A stretch of 64,000 nucleotides of DNA from NCBI RefSeq assembly GCF_004379255.2, contig NC_056039.1:10280501-10344500 (forward strand), in the 5' to 3' direction. Below the pieces are notes generated by a model that saw nothing but the letters and a program-made list of their open reading frames with translations, did no database searches and was not told the origin of the DNA. Positions 28,101 to 38,100 of this stretch are shown piece after piece (the stretch's first letter is position 1; the number at the start of each line of letters is the position of its first letter). Both the position numbers and the translations under genes were made by a program. The stretch comes from Salvia splendens. Its lineage: Eukaryota; Streptophyta; Magnoliopsida; Lamiales; Lamiaceae.

Positions 28101-28555
28101 AAAACACTTACCAGATCGGGAGCATATGATGACACTGTCTCCAGATTTCAGAAACTCCTTTGCTAGTGCATACCCGATTCCTGAATGGATAAGCAGAAAA
28201 AACCTAAATTAAACATTTCTGATACAAATTAAGAAATTCCAATTGAAATTATCCAGAGTCCACTGGAAAGCTTCATAATAAATAAATATGCACACACACC
28301 TTTAGTTGAACCGGTGATCAAAACGTTATATGGTGGAATCATGGGCTCAGTATTAATCTTCTCAACAGAAGTAGAAGTAGAAGTAGATGAAGAATCAGAA
28401 GAAGAGGCATTTCGTACAGAAAGCGATTTATAGTTAGAAGACGGAAAAGTTTTGTTGGTGAAATGAAGCGTGAAATAGCACTTTTGAAGTGGAAAGTGAG
28501 TGGTAAATGAAAGAATTGGGAATGAAGAAGCTGAAGTTGGCATTGCTGCAATCAT
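25181..28555 (-). CDS. NOL: Chlorophyll(ide) b reductase NOL, chloroplastic
   Basis: Short-chain dehydrogenase that reduces chlorophyll(ide) b to the 7-hydroxymethyl form, acting with NYC1 at the thylakoid in chlorophyll breakdown (family knowledge). Thirteen exons: 28555-28300, 28180-28112, 27444-27383, 27148-27062, 26743-26676, 26603-26555, 26484-26399, 26297-26240, 25958-25908, 25803-25753, 25673-25632, 25433-25323, 25228-25181. They total 1038 nt (345 residues). The Ser/Thr-rich first 60 residues look like a transit peptide. Motifs: cofactor site TGSTKGIG (81-88), NNAG (160-163), catalytic Tyr230 and Lys234 in YGATK, and the family C-terminus GARRNRY. Exon 8 ends CAG followed by GCATGT, so this intron uses a GC donor; the nearest GT would alter the conserved junction. 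An ATG 12 bases downstream (28543) is an alternative start. A Copia insertion lies 131 bp upstream. Confidence 0.95.
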
Positions 28556-28685
28556 GGCTGAATTCGGAATAAAGAAAGCAGATAATGCTAAACTCTTTTA
28601 AGAAGAAGAAGAAGAAGGCGGTCGTCCAGATATTATTAACGGTGTTAACTAACTAACTGTGCCGTGAAGTATTTTCATTATGGAG

Positions 28686-28929
28686 TGTCAAAATATGCAT
28701 AAGGAAACAAATAAATCACCCAAATCAGGGGAGCAGTAATTGATTTAATTGATAATTCTTAGAATAAGAATTATCTTGTTTCCATATGTACATAATATCT
28801 CTCCCTATATAAAGAGGAGCTGTAAATCATTCTAATCATCCGAAAAGAATACAACACACTTGTCTATTCCTTTAGCTTCAATATGTTTAGCCATCTAATC
28901 CCGGCCTCTCTCGATAACCATCTTCAAGA
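28686..28929 (+). repeat. Left LTR of the Copia element
   Basis: Starts TGTCAAAATATGC and ends CATCTTCAAGA. Contains a TATA box (TATATAAAG at 28806-28814) that probably drives the genomic RNA. Confidence 0.9.
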
Positions 28930-28941
28930 TGGTATCAGAGC
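28930..28941 (+). other. Primer binding site (initiator Met tRNA)
   Basis: TGGTATCAGAGC directly after the left LTR, the standard plant retrotransposon primer site. Confidence 0.85.
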
Positions 28942-29028
28942 AGGATACTAGAGGTGGGGGGCTCAGAAAAGAGTTCATCACCATCCCATATACCCCTTCT
29001 CAACCCTTTACCTGCACCAAAATAAACG

Positions 29029-30333
29029 ATGTCAGAATCTGACTCGGAAACCACCACAAATACCACTCAAACCTCTATCAATATCCCCTTCGAAATGGCG
29101 ACTCAATTCGCTGATTTTCTGAAACAGATCAGTTCATCAGCCAAACCAAAAACCTCAGATACCACCCAAAATCAACTTGAATCCCTTGGTGACGTCCACG
29201 TCACAACCAAACTTAATGGGGAAAATTATCCCCTTTGGACAAAACTCATGAAACGAGCCATAGGAGGAAAGGGCTTGATATCTCATATCTATGCAGGTTC
29301 AAACCCCCCATCCATAACCGATCCCGACTATTCCAAATGGCAACAACGAGATCATTGTTGTTTCAATTGGATAATCAATAACATCGAGATAGAACTTGTG
29401 AATGAAGTCTCACAATACGAGACAGCCAAGGATCTGTGGGAAGGCCTAGCAATCACATATGGCAGTGGAGGAGACCCACTCCAAGTGTTCGATCTACATC
29501 GACAAGCTGACAGAATGAAGCAAGGGAGCATGACACTCGAAGCACTCTGGCAGAAGTTTCAAGATCTATGGATTTCCATAGACTCCAGAGATCCGAACGA
29601 TATAACAGATCCAGAATCGATCGTGAAGACCAACAAGAGAACCCAGAGACACAGAACATATCAGTTTCTCTATGCCCTTGATGAGAAACATGATGCCGTA
29701 AAGAAGGAGATCCTGAACAGAGATCCCATACCAGATGTCCGTACTGCATACGGGATGGTAAGACGGGCAGCGGCGAACAACCGAGTTCTTAACCCAGCGA
29801 CGGCAGAACCAGCAGCCCCTGGCATCGGAACTGGGCTCGCGGCCGTCAACCGAAACAATCCTAGACCGCACATCCCATTCAGAAACACAACCGCCGAACG
29901 GAGAGGGGAGGAAGATAAAAGTCGCCTCTCCTGCACTCACTGTGGAGGCAAAAAACACACCAAGGAGACGTGTTTCCACATCCACGGGTATCCCGATTGG
30001 TGGGAAGAAATGAAGAAGGGAAGACAAAACCGGAATCGTGGCGGTGGGGGAAGAGCTGTGGCGGCCGCAGCGGTGGGTGACCGCGCCGCCTTCGCCGAAA
30101 AATCGACGGGCAGCGGCGTCTCCAGCAACGCTCAAGCTGCCGAAAGTCATGGTGAGGAGGAGAGAGCTGTGGCCTCAGTCTCGGTGGCACGAGTGTGGAA
30201 TGATGGTAAGCCGACGACAGGAGAGTCGGCGGTGATGTGCACCGAAGGGGAGGCGGCGGAGAGTGCTAGAATTTGGGGAGGAAGAGAGGCGGCAGAGGTT
30301 TTGGGGGGGGATTACCGTAATTACCCCAAATAA
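29029..30333 (+). CDS. Copia Gag protein
   Basis: 434-residue frame starting MSESDSETTT. It contains the Copia gag N-terminal region (LNGENYPLWTKLMKRAI, about 62-78), the UBN2-type helical region (DLWEGLAITYG), and a CCHC zinc knuckle CTHCGGKKHTKETC (about 304-317). The tail is Ala/Gly/Glu-rich. The frame stops at 30331-30333 just after a run of G residues (30303-30310). An adjacent frame (30263-30571) continues with Pro/Ser/Thr-rich linker sequence, so the G run is the likely site of a frame change. Gag packages the element RNA in the cytoplasm. Confidence 0.9.
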   Translation: MSESDSETTTNTTQTSINIPFEMATQFADFLKQISSSAKPKTSDTTQNQLESLGDVHVTTKLNGENYPLWTKLMKRAIGGKGLISHIYAGSNPPSITDPDYSKWQQRDHCCFNWIINNIEIELVNEVSQYETAKDLWEGLAITYGSGGDPLQVFDLHRQADRMKQGSMTLEALWQKFQDLWISIDSRDPNDITDPESIVKTNKRTQRHRTYQFLYALDEKHDAVKKEILNRDPIPDVRTAYGMVRRAAANNRVLNPATAEPAAPGIGTGLAAVNRNNPRPHIPFRNTTAERRGEEDKSRLSCTHCGGKKHTKETCFHIHGYPDWWEEMKKGRQNRNRGGGGRAVAAAAVGDRAAFAEKSTGSGVSSNAQAAESHGEEERAVASVSVARVWNDGKPTTGESAVMCTEGEAAESARIWGGREAAEVLGGDYRNYPK

Positions 30334-30545
30334 CATAAAATACCCCATCCATTCTCCAGACTCTAAAACCTACCCCCCATCTTGTCCTATTTTCGAAACA
30401 GACCCCATATATACCTCAAGCACCCAACTTGAACCCCAGTCTCACTATATATACCAAACAGGCCCCTCACAAACGACCCATGTCTATTTTGGTCCCTCAA
30501 AATCAGATAATCCCATCCCCATTGACCAAAAATGCAAAAATCTAG

Positions 30546-33500
30546 CCGAAAAAACCCACAATCGAGTGTAAAAACACTTTTGAAGCTCTAGCCAATTCCT
30601 CGACCTCCATTGTAGGAAAGAAAGATAGTCATTGGATTTTCGATTGTGGGGCAACCGATACCATGTCCTTTGACTCCTCTGATTTTTTAGCCATTACCCA
30701 GTCAAAAAAATCCTATGTCCAAACAGCCAGTGGGGATTTAGCACCAGTCCAAGGGGCGGGCACTATTATTATCTCACCTACTTTACGCCTTTCCAATTGT
30801 CTATTTGTCCCATCATTGTCTCACAAACTCTTATCTGTTAGTCATGTGACTAAAGAGCTCCATTGCAAGGTACTAATGCAGCCCGATTTTTGCATGTTAC
30901 AGGATACGAAGACGGGAACGATAGTTGGGCGTGGCACTGAACGACATGGACTGTATTATTTGGACGAGACAACCCAACAGAGTGCTGCGTTGCTTACTCA
31001 CGGACTGACAGAAAGGCAGATCTGGCTTTGGCATCGTCGGTTAGGGCACCCTTCCTTGGGATATATGCGTTTACTTTTTCCCGAGATAGCTACTTCTTTT
31101 TCTATGCAGTGTGATACTTGTTTTTTGGCCAAAAGCCACAGACATTCGTTTCAATTAAACAATACTAGAATGAAGACTCCTTTTGCTTTAATTCACTCGG
31201 ATATCTGGGGTCCTGCTCCTGTTATTGGTGGTCAAGGTCTTCGCTATTTCTTGCTTTTTGTTGATGACTATTCTCGAATGACTTGGGTGTACTTTCTAAA
31301 ATCAAAATCTGAGGTTTTTGAGACTTTTACCCAGTTTTACACCCTTGTGAAAACCCAATTTAATCAAACCATCCAAATTCTTAGATCTGATAATGGGGGT
31401 GAATATGTCAACTCGAAAATGCAAAAATTCTTTACTGATAATGGTCTCGTCCACCAAACAACTTGTGCTTATACACCAGAACAAAACGGGGTAGCCGAAA
31501 GGAAGAATAGGTATCTCCTGGAAATAACTCGAGCACTACTCATCGAGTCACAAGTTCCAGAATCCTTCTGGCCAGAAGCCATAGCTACTTCAGCCTATCT
31601 TATAAACCGACTTCCTACAAATATCCTAAACTTTAAAACACCCTTAGACATCTTTTCCACCCATTGCCAAGTACCTTCCTCACTAAGCCTCGACCCTAAG
31701 GTGTTTGGATGCTCTGTCTTTGTCCACATCCCTAAACACGAAAGAACAAAATTTTCCCCTTGTGCAGTCAAATGTGTCTTCTTGGGATACGGTAAAAATC
31801 AAAAAGGATATCGGTGCTACAACCCCAAAACACGCCAAATGTACACCACTATGAACTGTGATTTTGTTGAGGGGGAATTCTACTATAGCCAGCCTAGCAG
31901 TCAGGGGGAGAATCAACCAAATACACCAAAAAGTGACTTACTAGACTGGACCACCACTCATACTCCACCTACTGCACCACCCATTCCACCTACACCACCT
32001 ACACCACCTACTCCACCTACACCACCCGATCCCGATCATGCCGAATCAGATCGTGTTCTGGAAGTTGGTCCATCAGAGGAGGTTAGCGGCACCGCCGGGC
32101 AGTCAATCGATTCCAATATACAGAACGTGGAGTTCAGTGACATGGCCTCACCATCCGCCTCGTCTTCAAATCCTGAGGTAAATGAGTCTATTTTTGATGA
32201 TACTAACAATAACAGAGAAGTAGTTAGAGTGGATGAAGACACAGGACAATATGAATTGCCACACAGAAGCACTAGAGGCATTCCACCAAAGAGATATTCT
32301 CCTGAGTGGAAAGGGCGAAAATCCAAGTACTCCGTGGCGAATAAGGCTCAAGGACAGCTCACAGAAATGGCGCGTGCTTTCGAGGCTGCCCTATACGAAG
32401 AAGAGGAAATTCCTTGGTCATTTGAGGAAGCAATGAAGCACAAGCACTGGAGGGAAGCTATAAAAAAAGAGATAGATTCCTTGATAAAAAATGGAACATG
32501 GGAGAAGTGTACCTTACCAAAAGGGAAGAAACCAGTTGGGTGTCGGTGGGTCTTCACCATTAAAAGGAGAGCCGATGGTTCGATCGAGAGATATAAGGCA
32601 AGATTAGTGGCTAAAGGCTATACTCAGGTATACGGAGTGGACTACGCGGAAACCTTCTCCCCAGTTGCCAAGTTGAACACCGTAAGAACTCTACTATCTG
32701 TAGCTGCTTGTAAAGAATGGCCTCTACATCAGTTTGATGTTACTAACGCCTTCTTACATGGAGAACTGGAGAAAGACAAAGAAGTGTATATGGAGATTCC
32801 CCCTGGGTGCTCGGAAGAATTCGGTGATGGACAAGTTTGCAGACTAAGAAAGACTCTATATGGATTGAAGCAGTCCCCTAGAATCTGGTTCGGGAGGTTC
32901 TGTCAAGCAATGGTTAAGCATGGCTTCAAGCAGAGTCACTCTGACCATACATTGTTCTTGAAGAGAAGAGGTGACAAGGTAACATGTTTGATTATATACG
33001 TGGATGACATGATCATTACTGGAGATGATGCTGAGGAGATTGAGAAATTGAAGATAAACTTGTTCAAAGAGTTCGAGATGAAGGACCTTGGAGCACTAAA
33101 ATACTTCTTGGGAATTGAGGTACTGAGATCTAGACACGGAATTTTCTTGAGGCAAAGGAAATACATTCTAGACTTATTGGCTGAAATGGGATTGCTGGAC
33201 TGTAAGCCCGCAGAAACTCCTATGGTCCCGAATCACGGACTTAAAATCGCGGAAGGAGCAAATTTGGCAAATCGAGAACAATATCAACGGCTAGTTGGGA
33301 AGTTGATCTATCTCACACATACTAGACCTGATATCACATACGCAGTGGGCATTGTGAGCCAATTCATGCATCGACCTCAAGAGGATCACATGGATGCGGC
33401 GTTGAGGATTGTGAGATATTTGAAGGGAACTGTAGGATACGGAGTTTTTCTAGAAAAGAAGGAAGACCTGGAAGTCGAGGGATACACTGACGCTGATTGG

Positions 33501-34013
33501 GCAAGTAATCCAGTTGACAGAAAATCAACGGCTGGATACTTCACCTTTGTGGGAGGAAACTTAGTCACATGGAGAAGTAAAAAGCAGAAAGTAGTAGCAT
33601 TGTCAAGTGCAGAAGCCGAGTTCCGTGGAATCAGAAGTGGCCTAACAGAGATCTTATGGTTACGAAGGCTTCTAAAAGAGATTGGCTTTCCACCTACACA
33701 AAAAAGTCGACTATTTTGTGATAATAAGGCAGCAATCAGCATCTCAGAGAATCCCGTTCAACATGACAGAACAAAGCATGTGGAAGTTGATCGTCACTTC
33801 ATCAAAGAGAATCTTGAGGCAGGGATTATAGAATTCCCGTTTGTTCGATCTGAGGAACAGTGGGCCGACATTTTGACCAAGGCTGTGAATCCAAGAAGCT
33901 TTAAGGATGTTCTGAGCAAGTTAAACATCGGAGATACCGTTGCTCAACTTGAGGGGGAGTGTCAAAATATGCATAAGGAAACAAATAAATCACCCAAATC
34001 AGGGGAGCAGTAA
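30546..34013 (+). CDS. Copia Pol polyprotein (protease, integrase, RT, RNase H)
   Basis: Open from 30546, after a stop at 30543; the first ATG is at 30663 and the frame ends at 34013 inside the right LTR. Protease site at 30642 reads DCGATD, with Cys where Copia proteases usually have Ser. Integrase follows: HRRLGHPS and C-x2-C zinc region, then the DDE core (HSDIWGP, SDNGGEY, and the NGVAERKNR region). RT motifs are FDVTNAFLHG and YVDDMIITGDD. RNase H shows TDADWASNPVDRKSTAGY and LSSAEAEF. A Pro/Thr repeat (PPTPPTPP, about 31985-32025) separates integrase from RT. No stop interrupts 30546-34013, so this part is structurally intact. The frame relation to gag requires two shifts. Confidence 0.9.
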   Translation, partial: PKKPTIECKNTFEALANSSTSIVGKKDSHWIFDCGATDTMSFDSSDFLAITQSKKSYVQTASGDLAPVQGAGTIIISPTLRLSNCLFVPSLSHKLLSVSHVTKELHCKVLMQPDFCMLQDTKTGTIVGRGTERHGLYYLDETTQQSAALLTHGLTERQIWLWHRRLGHPSLGYMRLLFPEIATSFSMQCDTCFLAKSHRHSFQLNNTRMKTPFALIHSDIWGPAPVIGGQGLRYFLLFVDDYSRMTWVYFLKSKSEVFETFTQFYTLVKTQFNQTIQILRSDNGGEYVNSKMQKFFTDNGLVHQTTCAYTPEQNGVAERKNRYLLEITRALLIESQVPESFWPEAIATSAYLINRLPTNILNFKTPLDIFSTHCQVPSSLSLDPKVFGCSVFVHIPKHERTKFSPCAVKCVFLGYGKNQKGYRCYNPKTRQMYTTMNCDFVEGEFYYSQPSSQGENQPNTPKSDLLDWTTTHTPPTAPPIPPTPPTPPTPPTPPDPDHAESDRVLEVGPSEEVSGTAGQSIDSNIQNVEFSDMASPSASSSNPEVNESIFDDTNNNREVVRVDEDTGQYELPHRSTRGIPPKRYSPEWKGRKSKYSVANKAQGQLTEMARAFEAALYEEEEIPWSFEEAMKHKHWREAIKKEIDSLIKNGTWEKCTLPKGKKPVGCRWVFTIKRRADGSIERYKARLVAKGYTQVYGVDYAETFSPVAKLNTVRTLLSVAACKEWPLHQFDVTNAFLHGELEKDKEVYMEIPPGCSEEFGDGQVCRLRKTLYGLKQSPRIWFGRFCQAMVKHGFKQSHSDHTLFLKRRGDKVTCLIIYVDDMIITGDDAEEIEKLKINLFKEFEMKDLGALKYFLGIEVLRSRHGIFLRQRKYILDLLAEMGLLDCKPAETPMVPNHGLKIAEGANLANREQYQRLVGKLIYLTHTRPDITYAVGIVSQFMHRPQEDHMDAALRIVRYLKGTVGYGVFLEKKEDLEVEGYTDADWASNPVDRKSTAGYFTFVGGNLVTWRSKKQKVVALSSAEAEFRGIRSGLTEILWLRRLLKEIGFPPTQKSRLFCDNKAAISISENPVQHDRTKHVEVDRHFIKENLEAGIIEFPFVRSEEQWADILTKAVNPRSFKDVLSKLNIGDTVAQLEGECQNMHKETNKSPKSGEQ
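33951..33959 (+). other. Polypurine tract of the Copia element
   Basis: GAGGGGGAG immediately before the right LTR; the primer for plus-strand synthesis. Confidence 0.85.
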
Positions 34014-34203
34014 TTGATTTAATTGATAATTCTTAGAATAAGAATTATCTTGTTTCCATATGTACATAATATCTCTCCCTATATAAAGAGGAGCTGTAAA
34101 TCATTCTAATCATCCGAAAAGAATACAACACACTTGTCTATTCCTTTAGCTTCAATATGTTTAGCCATCTAATCCCGGCCTCTCTCGATAACCATCTTCA
34201 AGA
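33960..34203 (+). repeat. Right LTR of the Copia element
   Basis: Same 244 bp as the left LTR with no difference seen, followed by the duplicated TGGAG. Confidence 0.9.
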
Positions 34204-34208
34204 TGGAG

Positions 34209-35128
34209 GGTACAGGAGTAAAATTTGTAAATGTATACTAATACTAAAACATTTGGGATATGATAAAATGTATTGTTATTACTTTTGGCTGTGGTTGAGA
34301 TGGCCATTCATACTAATAATACATTTTCAATTGAGCATCATCCACCACCAAGATAATTTTACAATAACCAACAAAAAGTCATAAAAAATTGGGAGGGAAC
34401 TATCTAATTTTAAGATTGAAATTTTTTAAGAGAAACCATATAGTTTTAGTAATATTAGGAGGGGCTATTTGTATTTGGTGTCCATAAATGACAAACAATT
34501 TGTTAATTTTTATATTCATTAGTTAATACCATTAAAAATAATTAGAATGTTTTAAATAAAAATTGTTGAGTTTTGCAGTAAAAAAGAAGTTTATATGCCA
34601 ATAAATACTCCATAATTTTCCATCGTTGTATTTCTACAATCTTAAAATTGAAAGAGAAGCACTTAGTAGGAAATTATAATAAATGAAGTACTAGTATATA
34701 ACTAAACCTTAAAATCGTTATTGCGCCATACTTGAAATTACACTCCCCAAAGACTACTTAATAAATGTTCTCTCATTTTTTTACCTATCTATCTGTTCTA
34801 TCTATTACAGTCATTAAGGTTTCAAAACCCAGCATCAAAGGTAAATCGCCAACCAAAATTTCTCTTACTGCTAACTCTGTCAATAATCTTATTGCCAGCA
34901 TCTGCATTTACAAAACCCCAATGCCTCATACATCAACATGGAGTTTCCGCGCGGCCCCCATATCTAGTGGCTGCTCAAGACTTGGGTTAAGGGAACATTA
35001 TTTACCGACGAAAAGCATGGGTATATTTTACAGTCAGTCCCCTCCAAGACCAGATGATGCGCCAGGAACTATGGAATAGATATGATTTCATCAAATTTAC
35101 GGTTCTGAAATCCAGATGAGCTTACTTT
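34209..35128. other. Intergenic region downstream of DExH5
   Basis: AT-rich up to about 34760. 34760-35080 contains a plus-strand open frame without recognisable features, which may be part of the DExH5 3' flank. No gene supported. Confidence 0.4.
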
Positions 35129-38100
35129 TTAACGTGGATTGCGCTTTGACCTCCTCCGCCTGCCAAGAAGTTTCAACATGTTGTCGGTGACATCAGGCGG
35201 AGAGTTGACATCTTCGACATGATTGTTCTCAGATGTTTGGGTTAACCATGCCAATGCTTCTATAGCAGCATCTTTCTCTGCTAGGGCCTTATTTTTCTTT
35301 GGTTTCCCCACAAACTGCATGCCCTTGAACTCAACTAGAGCCCGGAATTCATTTGTCTTGAGATGCTTGGTTTTGTACTTGGGAGGTGAGTGGCCAGCTC
35401 TCATCAATAGTGTCTGAAGCAAGCTCTTTGGATTTGTTCCGTCTTTCGTAAACCTGTCTTTATCGCAGGATTCTCTGGGTTTCTTGCTATCACGACCAAA
35501 GACAAACATCCCTTCACACTGGTCGCCTGACACCAACTCCTGAACAGCGAGCATTAGGTACTTGCCTTCCTTGTGAATGTCCATGCTGGGATGTCCAAGC
35601 TGCAATATCACGATCCAGACATGAAAGTAAGGAAACTAAGCCACACGAGAGGATGTCTTCTTGAAACAACAATAAAGGCCAAGGATAACATACACAAGCA
35701 TAATTTTACCCTACCATAAGAAACAAAAATAAACAGAACTAACACAAATATAGAGGGCTTGCATGAGACTTGGTTACTTTGCTATACACAATCAATATGT
35801 GCCCGGCATATATTTTGATGCTAAAAATAGATATGAAAATGTTAAGAGAGGGTCATAATCAAACTTAGTAACAGCCATAATGTTTGGAAAGAATATTTAA
35901 AACAATACAATGTCAAAGTTGTTGAATTGATGAGAACATCACAACTGACAGATAAGATATCTGAATAAAAGATCAAGAGTTTGAAAAAAGAACGATAAAC
36001 AAACCAAACAAATTTACCATATGAATGGAATGCTATTACTAGTATGTTTAAATGTTACAGACAGACAGAAAATAAACAAAATTATTGATGCAGAAAGAAA
36101 CACGTATGAGATGAGAAATTTACCTTCTGTATTAATAGTTTATCTGCCTCCTCCTTGAGTTTCAGATAGCACTCGGCCAAGCTTGGGTCCATGAAAAATT
36201 CAACATATCCTTCCAACATTTTCAGATGTCCTCCCTGAAACAATCAGAAGACACACACACACACACACCAATAAGTAAATACGAAACACAGTCAAAATTT
36301 TCAGAGAGCATCTTCTGATAAAGAAAATTACCGTAGCACCACACTCCAGTTTACCACCAAACAGGATCAAAACAGAATCAGATACTCCAGTTGAATCGCG
36401 TATGAAAACAGTATTGACTTTCACCTTCTCACCAAATACCAACCAGGGGTATTGTATCGTTTGGTATCGTGCATTCACAGAATTCTGGGATAAATGAATA
36501 AAACAAGATCATTACTTTAATTGTCATAAACAGAGCTTCAGCAACTTCCCATGCTACATAATTAAAACTTCAGTTTTAGAGAGGAAACATTATTCCCACC
36601 AATGTAATCCTTCTAATACTTGACCATATTCAATGTAAATGCTAGAAATTTTTACAAGGCAAAAAGACTTTATGAGACTCAAGTTGTGAATTGACATGAG
36701 TAATTGGATGGATTTCAAGTTTATCTTGTGGAGTTTTAAATTGTTTGCCAAGCAGAGTCTTACTGTGTTTCTTCACAATATTCCCAGATTTAGATGCACT
36801 GCTACCACATTAAGATTTAAGATGCAGTATTCAATGCTCAGAGTTTGAGCAGTTCCATTTCCTATTTAATAGTGTGAGGACTGTTTGATGCAGTTCATCC
36901 TTGTGTTGCAAGAAAGCTAATGAATCTCGTAGATGACTAAATAAGCTTCACAACCTACCGCATAGAGCAAGACGGGCCCATCATCCATTGTTTTGAAAGA
37001 CATTGTAGTCTCACGAGGCTGTCAATAAAGAAAAAAAACAATGTGTCAATCCTTTGGGCCAAGTCCAAAAAGAACTACAAGTAGTAGAAATGTAGAACTC
37101 ACCACTACAGACACAATGCCAGGAAATAGGCCAGAACATATTACAGCGCGAACCAATGATTGATTGTGACTTAATCTGTTATTGATTGACCCTTCTGTAT
37201 CTAGCAACCCGGCATCTTTTAAGATGTAAGTGAATTGTTTACGAAGAGAATGGATAGCTTGAAGAGTTTGGAGAGAGAGGAAGTTTCTCCAACAATACTC
37301 GTATGCTGATCCTTCTCTTTCAGCATCCTTCCATCCTTCATATGCACGAACAAGTGCCATATGATCACTATAGTCCTTTGCTGAGAATCTCGACTTAGCT
37401 GTTCCAGCTAACTACACAGACATAGAGATGTAAATCAGCTTGTGAACCTCTCCATGAGGATTATCTACTTTTAAAAGCTTTTTATTGCCTCAGAAGAAGT
37501 AAAATGTTGAACAGACACTTGCATACAAAATCGCATTTTGCTCTCCCTACGTAACCATTTTTACCTTCTAAAGGAAACAGTCTCATGCCATTATGCCAGC
37601 ATCAAGAATAAGTATCTTACAAAATGTTTGCTTAACCAAGAAACATAATATTCAATATAAAATATGTTCTGACCAATGACTAAATCAGCTTCATAAATTA
37701 GACCATTACAATTGTATTTCCTCACAGCTAGAATTGCACGAACAAAGCCAATATTTATAAATTATCCTCGGTCATTTATTAAAACACCTAACAGAAAACA
37801 AATGAAAAAAGAAATGCACATGATGATGGGACAACTTCGTGCTCTATTAATTATTAACCAAAGATGTTCAGTGAGCATGGATAATAATGACTACAGTAGT
37901 AAATTTGACAGTTATCACCAACAAACTGATGCTTCAACTGAATGCAAAACAATCATGCATTCAGTAATACCACATGAAATACAACATTCATTACTAAGGA
38001 AATGTGCTAACTTACATCCTTTTTATCTTGAGGCAAAAGAAAAGGATCCCTGACACTGAGACCAGCAACAATTGTCAGTATAGGGTCAAAGCAGCAATAG

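Larger units (their letters stand above)
28686..34203 (+). mobile_element. Complete Ty1/Copia LTR retrotransposon with identical LTRs
   Basis: Two 244-bp LTRs (28686-28929 and 33960-34203) look identical base for base and are bounded by the duplication TGGAG (28681-28685 and 34204-34208). An initiator-Met primer site TGGTATCAGAGC follows the left LTR, and the polypurine tract GAGGGGGAG precedes the right one. Domain order is gag, protease, integrase, RT, RNase H, which defines Copia. LTR identity implies a very recent insertion. The coding region is nevertheless split into three frames (gag, a linker, pol), so this copy may depend on other copies for proteins. Confidence 0.95.

Noticed and set aside
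34765..35079. 104-aa plus-strand ORF downstream of DExH5
   Set aside because: Composition is unremarkable, no recognised motif, and it overlaps the probable 3' flank of DExH5.
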